DNA of 64,000 bases from assembly GCF_000311865.1 (NCBI RefSeq), contig NZ_HE978581.1, forward strand, positions 280,549-344,548. The letters are read 5' to 3'. Below are positions 19,039 through 28,144 of the stretch, piece by piece. The notes beneath the pieces are model-generated. The model saw only the letters and a list, made by a program, of their open reading frames with translations. It was not told the DNA's origin and did not search any database. A program made the translations under genes and the position numbers. The stretch is from Peptoniphilus obesi ph1 (lineage in GTDB: Bacteria; Bacillota; Clostridia; Tissierellales; Peptoniphilaceae). The stretch's first letter is position 1; the number at the start of each line of letters is the position of its first letter.

Positions 19039-19910
19039 TACTTGCTCCTATTCATTAAGCTATATACATATTCTTCTAGCCTATCTGTGTCATAATCTAT
19101 GCTTTTAATTTCAGTTTTTGCCTTCTCAAATAATTCACTTATTCTTTCTTCCAACTCTTCTTTACTTTTTATACTCGAAAGAGTTTTTTTATCTTTATTA
19201 ATATCTTCTTCATAATCAAGTAAATCGTCTGTTATTTGATAAGCTATGCCAATACAATTTGAGAAATCTTCAAGCGATACTATATCTTCACTACTAGCAC
19301 CTGCCAAGATTGCACCACTAACTATTGCAGCTCTTATTAGGGCAGCAGTTTTTAATTTATACATATTTTCAAAATAATCATCATTATCTTCAACTTCATC
19401 TTCAAGGTCAATTACTTGTCCACCTATCATTCCGTGCACTCCAGAACAGTTAAAAATATATTTCATAGCTCTTACAGCCCTGTGCAATTCTTCTGGATCT
19501 GATAAATAATTTTCAAGATTATTTGACAATAATTCTGCAGCTGTATTTAACAATCCATCTCCAGCAAGAACTGCTATTGCTTCTGAAAATACTTTATGAT
19601 TTGTTGGTTTTCCTCTTCTAATATCATCATCGTCCATTGCCGGAAGATCATCATGTATTAAAGAATAAGTGTGGATGATTTCTATTGCAGCAGCATATGG
19701 TAAAGATTTTTCAAAATCTTCTTCCCCGCTTATAGCCATATAACTTAAAACACAAAGTATAGCCCGAACCCTTTTACCTCCTGAAGATAAAGAGTAAATC
19801 ATGGACTCATTTATTTTCTTTTGATAATCATCTATAACTGTGAAATTTTTATATATATAATTATCTATATCAGAAATTATCTCATTATTGTCCTTCATCA
19901 TCATCACCAT
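19038..19910 (-). CDS. ispA: Polyprenyl (farnesyl) diphosphate synthase
   Basis: Condenses IPP with allylic diphosphates. The first aspartate-rich motif is HDDLPAMDDDDIRRGKPTNH and the second QITDDLLDYEED. Both are intact. The frame allows starts at 19946 or at several ATGs in a run. I chose the ATG at 19910, which has GAGG nine bases upstream and gives 290 residues; 19898 is also possible. It overlaps xseB, with which it is co-expressed in most Firmicutes. Confidence 0.9.
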   Translation of the reverse strand: MVMMMKDNNEIISDIDNYIYKNFTVIDDYQKKINESMIYSLSSGGKRVRAILCVLSYMAISGEEDFEKSLPYAAAIEIIHTYSLIHDDLPAMDDDDIRRGKPTNHKVFSEAIAVLAGDGLLNTAAELLSNNLENYLSDPEELHRAVRAMKYIFNCSGVHGMIGGQVIDLEDEVEDNDDYFENMYKLKTAALIRAAIVSGAILAGASSEDIVSLEDFSNCIGIAYQITDDLLDYEEDINKDKKTLSSIKSKEELEERISELFEKAKTEIKSIDYDTDRLEEYVYSLMNRSK

Positions 19911-20121
19911 TATAAAGATCCTCTTCATGAATTTTATTAGCTTCATCTATAAGGGTCTTTACCTTTCCTTCGTAATCATTCAATATCTTTGAACAGTGCT
20001 TATATAAACTAATAGCCTCTTCATATTTTTTTAATGATTCTTCTAAACTACAATCATCAGATTCTAAATCATCAACTAGTTTTTCAAGTTTTAAGTAAGC
20101 TTGTTCATAGCTTGCTTCCAT
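19885..20121 (-). CDS. xseB: Exonuclease VII small subunit
   Basis: Partner of XseA in single-strand DNA degradation. The 78-residue coiled-coil protein carries the family pattern SYEQAYLKLEKLVDDLES and the LEESLKKYEEAISLYKHC segment. The acidic C-terminal tail overlaps the start of ispA. It lies four bases downstream of xseA. Confidence 0.92.
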   Translation of the reverse strand: MEASYEQAYLKLEKLVDDLESDDCSLEESLKKYEEAISLYKHCSKILNDYEGKVKTLIDEANKIHEEDLYNGDDDEGQ

Positions 20122-20125
20122 ACTC

Positions 20126-21565
20126 TCAACTCCTCAATTCAATATCTTCTACAAGAAGCCTTGCACTTCCATCTTTAAAAGAAAGTTTTACTTTTTTTCC
20201 CTTGTCTAAAGATTTTACAGATATTATTTCTTCTTTGTCCATGTTTTCAACAATAGGCATATTTTCAGTCTTAAATTTAACTAAGCTATCATAACTTTTA
20301 AAAAGATTTTTTTTATTTGAATTAACCAGGCTATTCAAAGAATAGTCTAGTCTTTTTTTTGCAAAATTTAATTCAGATCTTTTGCTTTTAATCCTTTTAT
20401 CTAATTTAATTTTCATCAAAGAATTTAAACTATCTTCTAGAGAAACTCTTTGTTTATTTTCTGGACTTAAACTATCCATCTTTTCTATTAAATTATCAAG
20501 TTCAACTTTTTTTAGAATAAGTTTTACTTTTAAAGCTTGCTTAAGTTCCAATAAGTTTTTTTCTAAAGAAAGTCTTTGATCGTTTAAATTAGGTTTGTTT
20601 ATATATATAGTCCTAGATTTTTTTATTAAATCTAGTCTGTAATTTTTAATTTTATCGAGTAAAGAATTATTAAGTCTTATGTATATATCTTCTAGATCAG
20701 ACTTACTTTCATTCAATTTATTATCAATCCTTGCATTCATCCTGCTTGATAATAAAAATAAAGAATTATTTAAATCATCTTTACTCATGCTGACAAGTTC
20801 TGCAGCTGCTGATGGAGTTGGAGCTCTTAAATCACTTACAAAATCACTTATTACATAATCTACTTCATGACCTATAGCAGATATAATTGGGGTTTTAAAG
20901 TTATATATTGTCCTTGCAAGCTCTTCGTCATTAAAAACAAAGAGATCTTCTAAGGACCCTCCACCTCTTGTTAAAACTACTACATCCTCAGGATTATTAG
21001 AAAAATATTCTAAGGCCTTTAATATATCATCCTTAGCATTTACACCCTGCACATTTACAGGATAAAGATTAACATCTATACTGTCATTTCGTCTTTTTAA
21101 GATTGATAAAAAATCCTTTACAGCTGCCCCTGTTGGCGATGTAATAAGTCCGATTGATCTTGGATAAAAAGGTATCTGTTTTTTGTGATCTTGCGAAAAT
21201 AAACCTTCTTTATCAAGACTATCTTTTAGATATAAAAATTTTTCGTAGAGTTCGCCTAAACCTTGCAATCTTATATCTCTTATATATAAACTAAGTCTTG
21301 CATTTTTTTCATATATAGAAAGGCTGGCCTTTGCCTCTACCTTATCGCCTTCATTTATATCAAATTTAATCTCCCTTGCATCTTTTGAATATATTATGGC
21401 ATCTATGCTGGCTTTTTCATCTTTTAGTGTTAAATATATATTTCCATTAGAGTGTTTTTTTAGACTTGAAATTTCTCCTTGAACCAATAAATCATTTAGC
21501 AAATAGTCCATTGCAATATATTTTTTTATATATTTATTCAATTCGCTAACTTTTATTGCCTTCAT
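20126..21565 (-). CDS. xseA: Exonuclease VII large subunit
   Basis: Catalytic subunit. An N-terminal OB fold (about 1-100) is followed by the catalytic region with GLITSPTGAAVKDFLSILKRR and VVLTRGGGSLEDLFVFNDEELAR, then long coiled coils (about 260-420). At 479 residues it is full length. A short 7-bp hairpin without a clear T-run lies between nusB and xseA at 21586-21604. Confidence 0.93.
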   Translation of the reverse strand: MKAIKVSELNKYIKKYIAMDYLLNDLLVQGEISSLKKHSNGNIYLTLKDEKASIDAIIYSKDAREIKFDINEGDKVEAKASLSIYEKNARLSLYIRDIRLQGLGELYEKFLYLKDSLDKEGLFSQDHKKQIPFYPRSIGLITSPTGAAVKDFLSILKRRNDSIDVNLYPVNVQGVNAKDDILKALEYFSNNPEDVVVLTRGGGSLEDLFVFNDEELARTIYNFKTPIISAIGHEVDYVISDFVSDLRAPTPSAAAELVSMSKDDLNNSLFLLSSRMNARIDNKLNESKSDLEDIYIRLNNSLLDKIKNYRLDLIKKSRTIYINKPNLNDQRLSLEKNLLELKQALKVKLILKKVELDNLIEKMDSLSPENKQRVSLEDSLNSLMKIKLDKRIKSKRSELNFAKKRLDYSLNSLVNSNKKNLFKSYDSLVKFKTENMPIVENMDKEEIISVKSLDKGKKVKLSFKDGSARLLVEDIELRS

Positions 21566-21601
21566 AAAACCACCATAATAAGAAATAAGAGCTTTAAGCT
21601 C

Positions 21602-22009
21602 TTAATTCTGATTTAAACTCCTATATATGCTTCCCAATACTCCATTTATAAACTTGGGAGATTCATTTGAGCCATATTCTTTTGATATTTCAACCGCTTC
21701 ATTTATAGACACTTCGGCAGGTATATCTTCTTTATATAAAATCTCATATACAGAAATTCTCAATATTGCCTTGTCAACATTTGCAAGTCTATTAAAGCTC
21801 CAATTTTGTAAATTATCTATTATTGTTCTATCTATGCTTTCTAAATAATCCATAGCCTCAATAGTGTTTTCTTCAATATATTCTTTCTCATCTTCAGAAA
21901 AACTTGAGTTTTCTATAAATATGTCAAGGCAATCTTTTGAAAAGTCTTTATTGGCTTCCATTTGAAAAAGAGCCTGCATTTGTCCAATACGTGCTTTTTT
22001 TCTGCTCAT
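21602..22009 (-). CDS. nusB: Transcription antitermination factor NusB
   Basis: Binds boxA RNA together with S10 in rRNA antitermination. The 135 residues are helical throughout, with the C-terminal AVEISKEYGSNESPKFINGVLGSIYR typical of NusB. One base separates it from the Asp23 gene upstream, a pairing seen in many Firmicutes. Confidence 0.92.
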   Translation of the reverse strand: MSRKKARIGQMQALFQMEANKDFSKDCLDIFIENSSFSEDEKEYIEENTIEAMDYLESIDRTIIDNLQNWSFNRLANVDKAILRISVYEILYKEDIPAEVSINEAVEISKEYGSNESPKFINGVLGSIYRSLNQN

Positions 22010-22010
22010 A

Positions 22011-22391
22011 TTAAGCCTTTACCTTCTCTTTATCTTCTAAAGCTATGCCAGAAACATGAACATTAACTTCTACAACTTCAAGATCAGTCATGTTTTCAAC
22101 TGCTTCTTTAATTTTTTCTTGAACAAGTTTACAAACATCAACTATATTTATTCCATAAAGAACTGTTATGAATACATCTATAACAGCCTCTTCTTCTCCA
22201 ATGCTTACTTTTACGCCTCTATTTAAATTCTTAACTCCAAGCATTTGAGTTACACTAGATTTTAAATTTGATTGCATTTCAACAACACCTTCAACAGATT
22301 CAGCTGCTACTATTGAAATTGTCGCTATTACATCTTCTGAAATTCTGACCTCTCCGTCACCTTTTGTTTCAATTAAATAATTGTCTGTCAT
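22011..22391 (-). CDS. Asp23/Gls24 family protein (YqhY-like)
   Basis: Asp23-family protein of 126 residues. The domain is recognisable from GEVRISEDVIATISIVAAESVEGVVEM and the later NVHVSGIAL. In B. subtilis the homologue YqhY sits next to accBC and nusB and affects acetyl-CoA carboxylase. The frame can begin at 22415, but GGAGG sits directly before the ATG at 22391. The role is inferred only from the family and position. Confidence 0.85.
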   Translation of the reverse strand: MTDNYLIETKGDGEVRISEDVIATISIVAAESVEGVVEMQSNLKSSVTQMLGVKNLNRGVKVSIGEEEAVIDVFITVLYGINIVDVCKLVQEKIKEAVENMTDLEVVEVNVHVSGIALEDKEKVKA

Positions 22392-22507
22392 TCTACACCT
22401 CCAAAGATAAATCATTCTAATACTTTAAATTATAACAAATTATCTTTTCTTAATAAACTATAATTATATTTTACTACAATTTGCCAATATTTAAAAATTT
22501 AAGAATT

Positions 22508-22660
22508 TTATTTGTTTTTTTTAACAAATAAAACATATAAAGTAAATACTGCAACTATCACAGCAGAAATTAAATAATTCCTTGTTATTTGATCAGAAAG
22601 ATAAATAAATATAGACATAAGTACTATGCATATCATCAAAATAATATTTTTTTCTTTCAT
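22508..22660 (-). CDS. Small two-helix membrane protein
   Basis: A 50-residue frame with ATG at 22660 and GGAG six bases upstream. Two hydrophobic stretches are visible, IILMICIVLMSIFIYL and YLISAVIVAVFTLYVLFV, separated by a short polar loop, with a Lys-rich tail. It lies between the terminator of the acidic protein gene and the Asp23 gene. Small membrane proteins (DUF2273, AmaP) often accompany Asp23 proteins, but I cannot assign this one to a family. Confidence 0.5.
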   Translation of the reverse strand: MKEKNIILMICIVLMSIFIYLSDQITRNYLISAVIVAVFTLYVLFVKKNK

Positions 22661-22683
22661 TAACAACTCCAATTTTAATATAA

Positions 22684-22713
22684 AATAAGGGACGTGAATC
22701 CACGCCCCTTTTT
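22684..22713 (-). terminator. Terminator after the CD1247-type gene
   Basis: Stem gggacgtg/cacgcccc (22689-22708, one wobble, 4-base loop). T-rich on both sides, so possibly bidirectional. Confidence 0.75.
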
Positions 22714-22734
22714 AATAATAATTTTCTTTTCTAA

Positions 22735-23082
22735 TTATTCACAGTCACATTCGTCTGATTCACAAGCACATGAATCATCTGAACAGCAATCACAATCATC
22801 GAAGTCAGCATAAAGATCATCATCATAAAAATCGTCATCGTCGAAATCATCGTAGTCATAATCTTCTTCATCATAAACATAATCTTCTAGATTAGTCAAA
22901 TCTTCTTCGATTAAATCAACATATTCATTTAGTTCATCTTGTTGAAATTTAATAACTTCAGCCATTTCTGCCATAGCATCTATTAATTCTAATAACAACC
23001 TATCTTCTTTCTTATTATAGTCTAGGTCGTAGCCATCTGCTAAGCCTTGAATATAAGATAATTTATTAATTATTTCATCCAT
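22735..23082 (-). CDS. CD1247 N-terminal-domain protein with acidic Cys-rich tail
   Basis: 115 residues. The N-terminal half (IQGLADGYDLDYNKKEDRLLLELIDAMAEMAEVI) matches the clostridial family named after C. difficile CD1247, of unknown function. From residue ~70 the protein is almost only Asp, Glu and Tyr, and the last ~22 residues contain seven cysteines among acidic residues, suggesting metal binding. It is directly downstream of efp and probably cotranscribed. Confidence 0.75.
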   Translation of the reverse strand: MDEIINKLSYIQGLADGYDLDYNKKEDRLLLELIDAMAEMAEVIKFQQDELNEYVDLIEEDLTNLEDYVYDEEDYDYDDFDDDDFYDDDLYADFDDCDCCSDDSCACESDECDCE

Positions 23083-23098
23083 TAAATTTTCCCTCCTA

Positions 23099-23656
23099 TT
23101 ATGCTCTAGACATATATTCGCCAGATCTAGTATCTATTCTTATAACATCTCCAGTATTAATGAATAGTGGAACATTTAGTGTGAAGCCTGTTTCAACAGT
23201 AGCAGGTTTAGACCCACCTGATGATGTGTCTCCTTTTACTCCTGGTTCTGTTTGAGTAACTTCTAATTCTACGAAATTTGCAGGTGAAACTCTAAATGGT
23301 TTTTCTTGGAAAAAGTTGATTTGTGCAACATCATTTTCTCTCATAAAGTTAAGAGCATCTTCAACTATAGCCTTTTCCATAGGTATTTGTTCATAAGTTT
23401 CATTATCCATAAAGTAGTATAGTTCACCATCATTGTATAGGTATTGCATTTCTTTTGTTTCTATAACTGCTTTTTCAAATTTTTCTGTCGGATTAAATGT
23501 TGTATCCTTTGTAGCTCCAGATAAAACTGATCTAATTTTTGCTCTTACAAAAGCTGCTCCCTTACCTGGCTTAACGTGTTGAAAATCTAAAACTTCCCAA
23601 ACTTCATTATCCATTATAAATGTTAAGCCTTTTCTAAAATCACCTGCTGTAATCAT
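23099..23656 (-). CDS. efp: Translation elongation factor P
   Basis: Relieves ribosome stalling at proline runs. The 185 residues show the KOW-like domain with the modifiable lysine in [16 protein letters not shown] (HVKPGKG, lysine ~32). The two OB folds follow, ending [21 protein letters not shown] is placed six bases before the ATG. Confidence 0.96.
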   Translation of the reverse strand: MITAGDFRKGLTFIMDNEVWEVLDFQHVKPGKGAAFVRAKIRSVLSGATKDTTFNPTEKFEKAVIETKEMQYLYNDGELYYFMDNETYEQIPMEKAIVEDALNFMRENDVAQINFFQEKPFRVSPANFVELEVTQTEPGVKGDTSSGGSKPATVETGFTLNVPLFINTGDVIRIDTRSGEYMSRA

Positions 23657-23726
23657 AAATTACCTCCTAAATTTTCACTATGTTAATTATATCAATTAAA
23701 TTTTATCCTATCAAGTTTTTATTAAA

Positions 23727-24668
23727 TTAACTTGCTTGTATGCTGTATATTTTTGCTTTTATAAAATTATCTATTAATTTTGCATAATTATAAATATTAT
23801 TAAAATTATAATTTGCATCAATATTATTTTCTGAATTTCCGTTCATATTGATAGCTATGCCGTCGACCTTTACAGAAGAATTTTCTGATAATATTTCATT
23901 TCTATGTAAGTATATCCCATGAATTTTTAAGTCTTGGTTTAAAATTATATTATCTATATCAATAATTCCTCTTAATTTCATATTTTCATCTACTGTCAAA
24001 CTGCCATTTTTTTGTTTTATATATAAAGATTTATTGATACTTTCTTTACTCACAATATTCTTTATTTCTTCTACAGATTCTCCTTCAACTATTTCTTCAA
24101 TTTCATATATTATAAAAGAATTTCCATCTCTTGCTAAGTGGTAGTCCTTTCCATCAAGCTCAAGGAAATTTATATAAGTAGATTTACTTACATCAAGGTT
24201 ATTAAAACTATCAAGTGTTTCTTGATAATCTTCTTCATCTATGACATTTTTATTAAGTATAGCTATGCCCTTTGTGTAAATTTGATTTGCGATTGTTCCA
24301 TAAGCTTCGTGGGCATATTCAATATTTTTATATTTTAAATAGGCTTTTAATTTAAACCCCTTATTCTCTATAGAATTATCAGATTGTAAAATATATTTTT
24401 TATTTTCGCCAGGAATTTCATCAAGAAATTTTGGATTCACACTTGCAGCTTTTTTAAAATATAAATCTTTTAAATTATCTTTAAATTTTTCGTCTGCAAT
24501 GGCTATATTTATCATTGATTCAGAGCTAGCACTTGCTTGAATTTTATCATCAAGATTTTTTATTGTCATTAAATTGTTTTTCTGGTTTTTGACCAAAAAA
24601 GAAATAGCAATCACTATTATCGCTATTATTAGAATTGTAATTATATAGGTAAAAGCTTGTTTTTTCAC
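23727..24668 (-). CDS. Prepilin-like protein, PilX-like position
   Basis: 313 residues with one N-terminal helix after KKQA (FTYIITILIIAIIVIAISFLV). The Ala-Phe junction matches the prepilin cleavage site of its neighbours, but the usual Glu at mature position 5 is absent. The rest is soluble and looks beta-rich, with no family I recognise. It is the last gene of the five-gene pilus-like run and overlaps the one before by four bases. Confidence 0.6.
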   Translation of the reverse strand: MKKQAFTYIITILIIAIIVIAISFLVKNQKNNLMTIKNLDDKIQASASSESMINIAIADEKFKDNLKDLYFKKAASVNPKFLDEIPGENKKYILQSDNSIENKGFKLKAYLKYKNIEYAHEAYGTIANQIYTKGIAILNKNVIDEEDYQETLDSFNNLDVSKSTYINFLELDGKDYHLARDGNSFIIYEIEEIVEGESVEEIKNIVSKESINKSLYIKQKNGSLTVDENMKLRGIIDIDNIILNQDLKIHGIYLHRNEILSENSSVKVDGIAINMNGNSENNIDANYNFNNIYNYAKLIDNFIKAKIYSIQAS

Positions 24669-25195
24669 TTAAATTCCTCAAATGTTCTATTTGCTATTTT
24701 TAAAGTTTTGCTTGTATTATCATCAAAGTTTATTTTTATAGTAATAAGATTTTTGGAGTAGCTAGAGTCTACGCTTTCAACTCCTGAAATAAGATTATTG
24801 ACTCCCATTTTCATATTTATTATATTATTTTTAATTTTTTTATCAGTATTTATTGAATGTCTTCTTATATTTTTCCCACTATGAGAATAATATGTATAAT
24901 TATATTTTGAATTTTTTCCATTCTTATCTTTTCCCTCAAGTTTTATAAGGGTAAATCCTAAAGAATTTTTGTTGCCGTTACTAATTATATAATCTGCTGA
25001 ACTAATTTCGTTATACATATAATTGCTAGCAAAGTAGGACTGGCTGAAAAGATCATCTTTTTTCTTAATTATTTCACTAGTTTTTAATGATGCAGACATG
25101 CTTTTTAAAAGCAAGCTAATTACTATAAAGATAAGGGCTAGGGAAAATATCAGTTCAATCAGAGTAAAGGCTTTTCTTTTGTAAAATTTTTTCAA
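24665..25195 (-). CDS. Prepilin-type N-terminal cleavage protein
   Basis: 176 residues. The N-terminus RKAFTLIELIFSLALIFIVISLLL is a class III signal with Glu5, and Ala instead of Gly before the cleavage point. The start is TTG at 25195, preceded by GGAG nine bases upstream, inside the preceding gene (41-base overlap). The soluble part resembles a minor pseudopilin (PilW/ComGF-like in size), which I cannot resolve further. Confidence 0.75.
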   Translation of the reverse strand: MKKFYKRKAFTLIELIFSLALIFIVISLLLKSMSASLKTSEIIKKKDDLFSQSYFASNYMYNEISSADYIISNGNKNSLGFTLIKLEGKDKNGKNSKYNYTYYSHSGKNIRRHSINTDKKIKNNIINMKMGVNNLISGVESVDSSYSKNLITIKINFDDNTSKTLKIANRTFEEFK

Positions 25196-25505
25196 ATTTA
25201 AGATCTCCTGTTTCTTTATCTTTTATAGTTAAAGTATATTTAACTAAATTTTCTGACAAGTTTTGCTTATCTATTGAATAATCTAAGTTCTTATCGATAA
25301 TAATTTCATAATCATCCTTGCCCGAATAACTAGCAGCACTTATTACTTCAAGTTGATTTTTTGCCATCTCATAAATTTCAGTTCTTTCTTTTAATTTTTG
25401 TCTGGAAATTAAACTGCTTGTTAGAGCTGGTATAAGACTACTTGCAACTATTAAGATTAAACTTATCGATATTAATAAATCCATTAAGATATATGCTTTT
25501 TTCAT
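25155..25505 (-). CDS. Minor prepilin-like protein
   Basis: 116 residues. The N-terminus KKAYILMDLLISISLILIVASSLI is a degenerate prepilin signal: Tyr replaces Phe at +1 and Asp replaces Glu at +5. The size and position fit a PilV/GspI-type minor pseudopilin. It overlaps both neighbours. Confidence 0.65.
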   Translation of the reverse strand: MKKAYILMDLLISISLILIVASSLIPALTSSLISRQKLKERTEIYEMAKNQLEVISAASYSGKDDYEIIIDKNLDYSIDKQNLSENLVKYTLTIKDKETGDLKFEKILQKKSLYSD

Positions 25506-25918
25506 TTCTTTAAATTCACCTTTCCAGTTACAGGCTCTATGGTAAGCTCATACGATTTATCTTTTATCCTAAAATAAATTGTCTGTGCTGTGTCCTTGCT
25601 TGATGCACCGCTTCTAGTAAATTGCAAATCGATTATATTGTCACTAACTAAATATAAGTCTTCTGAATATGATTCAAGCTCTTTAATATCTCCGCAAACT
25701 ATTTCATATCTATTGTCATTTCTTAATTTAAAGTATGCAGAAGCATTATTTGCAAGTGCGAGATTTCTAGTATATCTTATGTCCATTGCTATCTTGTCTA
25801 GATCTTTTCTTGCCTTATAATATTTTGAAGATCCCAGGCTAAATATCCCTATGCTTATTATTATAAGTATTATGGATATAGAAATTATTAATTCTATTAA
25901 AGTAAATGCTTTTTTCAA
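25502..25918 (-). CDS. Prepilin-type protein, GspH/FimT-like
   Basis: 138 residues beginning KKAFTLIELIISISIILIIISIGIF, a canonical prepilin signal with Glu5 apart from Ala at -1. The DIRYTRNLALANN segment after the helix is typical of GspH/FimT minor pseudopilins. It overlaps the PilO-like gene by four bases. Confidence 0.8.
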   Translation of the reverse strand: MKKAFTLIELIISISIILIIISIGIFSLGSSKYYKARKDLDKIAMDIRYTRNLALANNASAYFKLRNDNRYEIVCGDIKELESYSEDLYLVSDNIIDLQFTRSGASSKDTAQTIYFRIKDKSYELTIEPVTGKVNLKK

Positions 25919-27060
25919 ATTTCTGCCTCTATTGCTTTAATTATAAAATATCCACTTATGTTTTCTTCTTCTGGTTTATAGTAAAGTCCTTTTAGAGCTT
26001 TTATTTCATCTATTTCTACCAACTGTTGTCCTCCAAATTCTGGACTTAATTCAAATGGATTCTTATAGGCATCAAGATAACCTATTTCTCCAGTGAAATT
26101 ATAAGGTAGTTCAATTAAAAGCTTAAAGTTTTTCACATCTACAACATCATTAAAAAATATGTATAAGTAATCATCGTTTTCGATATTTGTAATTTCATAA
26201 TCTACAACCAAAAAATCTTCCATTTGAATTAATGAGATTTCATTACCTTCGCCAGCATATGTAGCAAAATTATTTATATCAAATTTTAAAAACTTAAAGT
26301 CTGGAATTAAGCTATCAGTCTTATATACATCAGCTTTTTGAATATTTTCAACAACTTCCTTGTCAAAATCTTTTTTGATGCTTTTTTCAACCTTTAATTT
26401 ATCTTGTTTTTTTGGACTGGTTGCAGTTTTATTTTTAGATTTTTTTATTTCTTTTTTTATACTTTTTATCTTTTTATCATCTTCTGATTTGTTTTGATTT
26501 AGTTTTTGCTTATCCTTATAATATGAATCTTTTAGGTTTAAATCTTTCCCATCACTTGCAACAATGATTGGTAGATTTGAATTTTTATTCAATAAAAGAT
26601 TTGCCTTAAATAGGTATTCATCTTCTACTTCTTTTGATATTTCCATATCATTAAAAATAAAAAATTCGTTGAATCGACTGATAGAATTTAGTCCATCTTT
26701 ACTCGTTTTAAATTCTATGCTCTTATTATTTTCATTTTCACTTTTATCAAGCAGACTTATATCATCTCCTTGAAACTTAGTTAGATTTTCATCACTTAAT
26801 ATATTGAAATTTGAAGATAGGTCTGAATTTAATAATTTTTTATTATCTTCTTTCATTGATAAAGCTTTTTTATAGCTTTCTTTGTTTAAATTGATTTGAG
26901 ATTGTATCTCTTTGTTTTTAAATTTGACATTATTTAATTTTTTTATAAAAGGTGATATTAGTAAAGAGTAAAATATAAGTTCAAATATTAAAAAAGAAAG
27001 GATCATTAATAAAATCTTTTCTCTTTTTGATAATTCTTTAATTTTATTTATTATCTGCAT
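25915..27060 (-). CDS. PilO/GspM-like inner-membrane assembly protein
   Basis: 381 residues. A basic N-terminus (NKIKELSKREK) leads to one helix (ILLMILSFLIFELIFYSLLI), then a coiled coil (to ~80), a Lys/Asp-rich linker (~190-245) and a C-terminal beta domain. This layout is that of PilO/GspM, which join ATPase and pilins, but the domain identity is inferred from topology and position. The start at 27060 is preferred over 27072 because GAGG precedes it by six bases. Confidence 0.55.
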   Translation of the reverse strand: MQIINKIKELSKREKILLMILSFLIFELIFYSLLISPFIKKLNNVKFKNKEIQSQINLNKESYKKALSMKEDNKKLLNSDLSSNFNILSDENLTKFQGDDISLLDKSENENNKSIEFKTSKDGLNSISRFNEFFIFNDMEISKEVEDEYLFKANLLLNKNSNLPIIVASDGKDLNLKDSYYKDKQKLNQNKSEDDKKIKSIKKEIKKSKNKTATSPKKQDKLKVEKSIKKDFDKEVVENIQKADVYKTDSLIPDFKFLKFDINNFATYAGEGNEISLIQMEDFLVVDYEITNIENDDYLYIFFNDVVDVKNFKLLIELPYNFTGEIGYLDAYKNPFELSPEFGGQQLVEIDEIKALKGLYYKPEEENISGYFIIKAIEAEI

Positions 27061-28144
27061 TGTTATCCTCATATAAGTTTAACTTATTTATCAATTGTCT
27101 TCCTAAACTTTTCCTTGATATCTCTACCAATCCAAGTCTAGTATAGCCAAAAACTTTGCTGCTTGTATAGTCGTTTTTAAATTTATCTCTTAGATGATTT
27201 AAAAGTTTATCTTTATTTGTTTTAGATTTCATATTGACAAAGTCAATTATAATAATTCCAGATATATTTCTTAAAGTCACTTGCCTATAAATTTCGTTCG
27301 CAGCTGCTAAATTCAGTTCAAAAATAAATTTTTCCTTGTTTTTATTGCTTTGAAAGTTTGATGCATTGACATCAATGCTAGTTAAAGCAAATGTTTCTTC
27401 AATTATTATATTGCCACCATTTTCAAGTTCAATTTTTTTGGCAAATAAGCTGGCATAGTCTTCTATAAAATCTTTTTTATAGGCTAAACTAAAGTTTTCA
27501 TCATATTTTATATTAAAGCCATCTTTTAGAGCTTTAAATATTTCCATATCATTGCAAATAATTTCTTCCTTATAATTTTTTAAAAAACTTTCTAATGGAT
27601 TTTTCTTATATAACAGCTTTGGTGTAGGTCTTAGATTTATTTGAGCTTTTAAATGTTCTTCAAGTTCTTTAAATTTCTCATATTCAGCTATTATTTCTTC
27701 CTCTTCTGCAAAAATTGCATTTGACCTAAATAGTAGAGAAGAAAAGTTATTTTCTCTTGCAAATTTTTTTAAATTTTCACGACTATTATTGCTAATTTTT
27801 TTAGAAAATTTTATATCTTTAGGCCCATTTATAAAATAAATTATACTTTCTCCCTCAAGAGATAATTCAGTTGAGAGCTCAGCATATTTATCTTCTACTG
27901 CTAATTTTTTTACTTGGACTAAAATCTCATCATTTTCGTGAATTTCATCAATTTTTCTTATATTCATAAAAACATCTTGGTCTTCTAAACTTAAAAATGC
28001 AATTTTTTGATTTTTTAAAATCTTATTAACTCTGGCCCTATAAATATTATTTAAAATTGAATTATCTAAATCTATAAGCTCATTAATTTTTTTATCAAAT
28101 TTTACTGCTATTTTTAAATTTTTATCTATGTATAATTTTTCCAT
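27044..28144 (-). CDS. rng: Ribonuclease E/G family protein
   Basis: Endoribonuclease family involved in RNA processing. An S1-like N-terminal part (IYRARVNKILKNQKIAFLSL) is followed by the catalytic DNase-I-like region: ALTSIDVNASNF and GIIIIDFVNMKSK carry the two metal-binding aspartates. The C-terminus ends soon after LGLVEISRKSLGRQL, so the zinc-link and small domain of E. coli RNase G (489 residues) are lacking. Such short forms occur in Firmicutes. It lies between radC and the pilus-like genes. Confidence 0.85.
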   Translation of the reverse strand: MEKLYIDKNLKIAVKFDKKINELIDLDNSILNNIYRARVNKILKNQKIAFLSLEDQDVFMNIRKIDEIHENDEILVQVKKLAVEDKYAELSTELSLEGESIIYFINGPKDIKFSKKISNNSRENLKKFARENNFSSLLFRSNAIFAEEEEIIAEYEKFKELEEHLKAQINLRPTPKLLYKKNPLESFLKNYKEEIICNDMEIFKALKDGFNIKYDENFSLAYKKDFIEDYASLFAKKIELENGGNIIIEETFALTSIDVNASNFQSNKNKEKFIFELNLAAANEIYRQVTLRNISGIIIIDFVNMKSKTNKDKLLNHLRDKFKNDYTSSKVFGYTRLGLVEISRKSLGRQLINKLNLYEDNNADNK

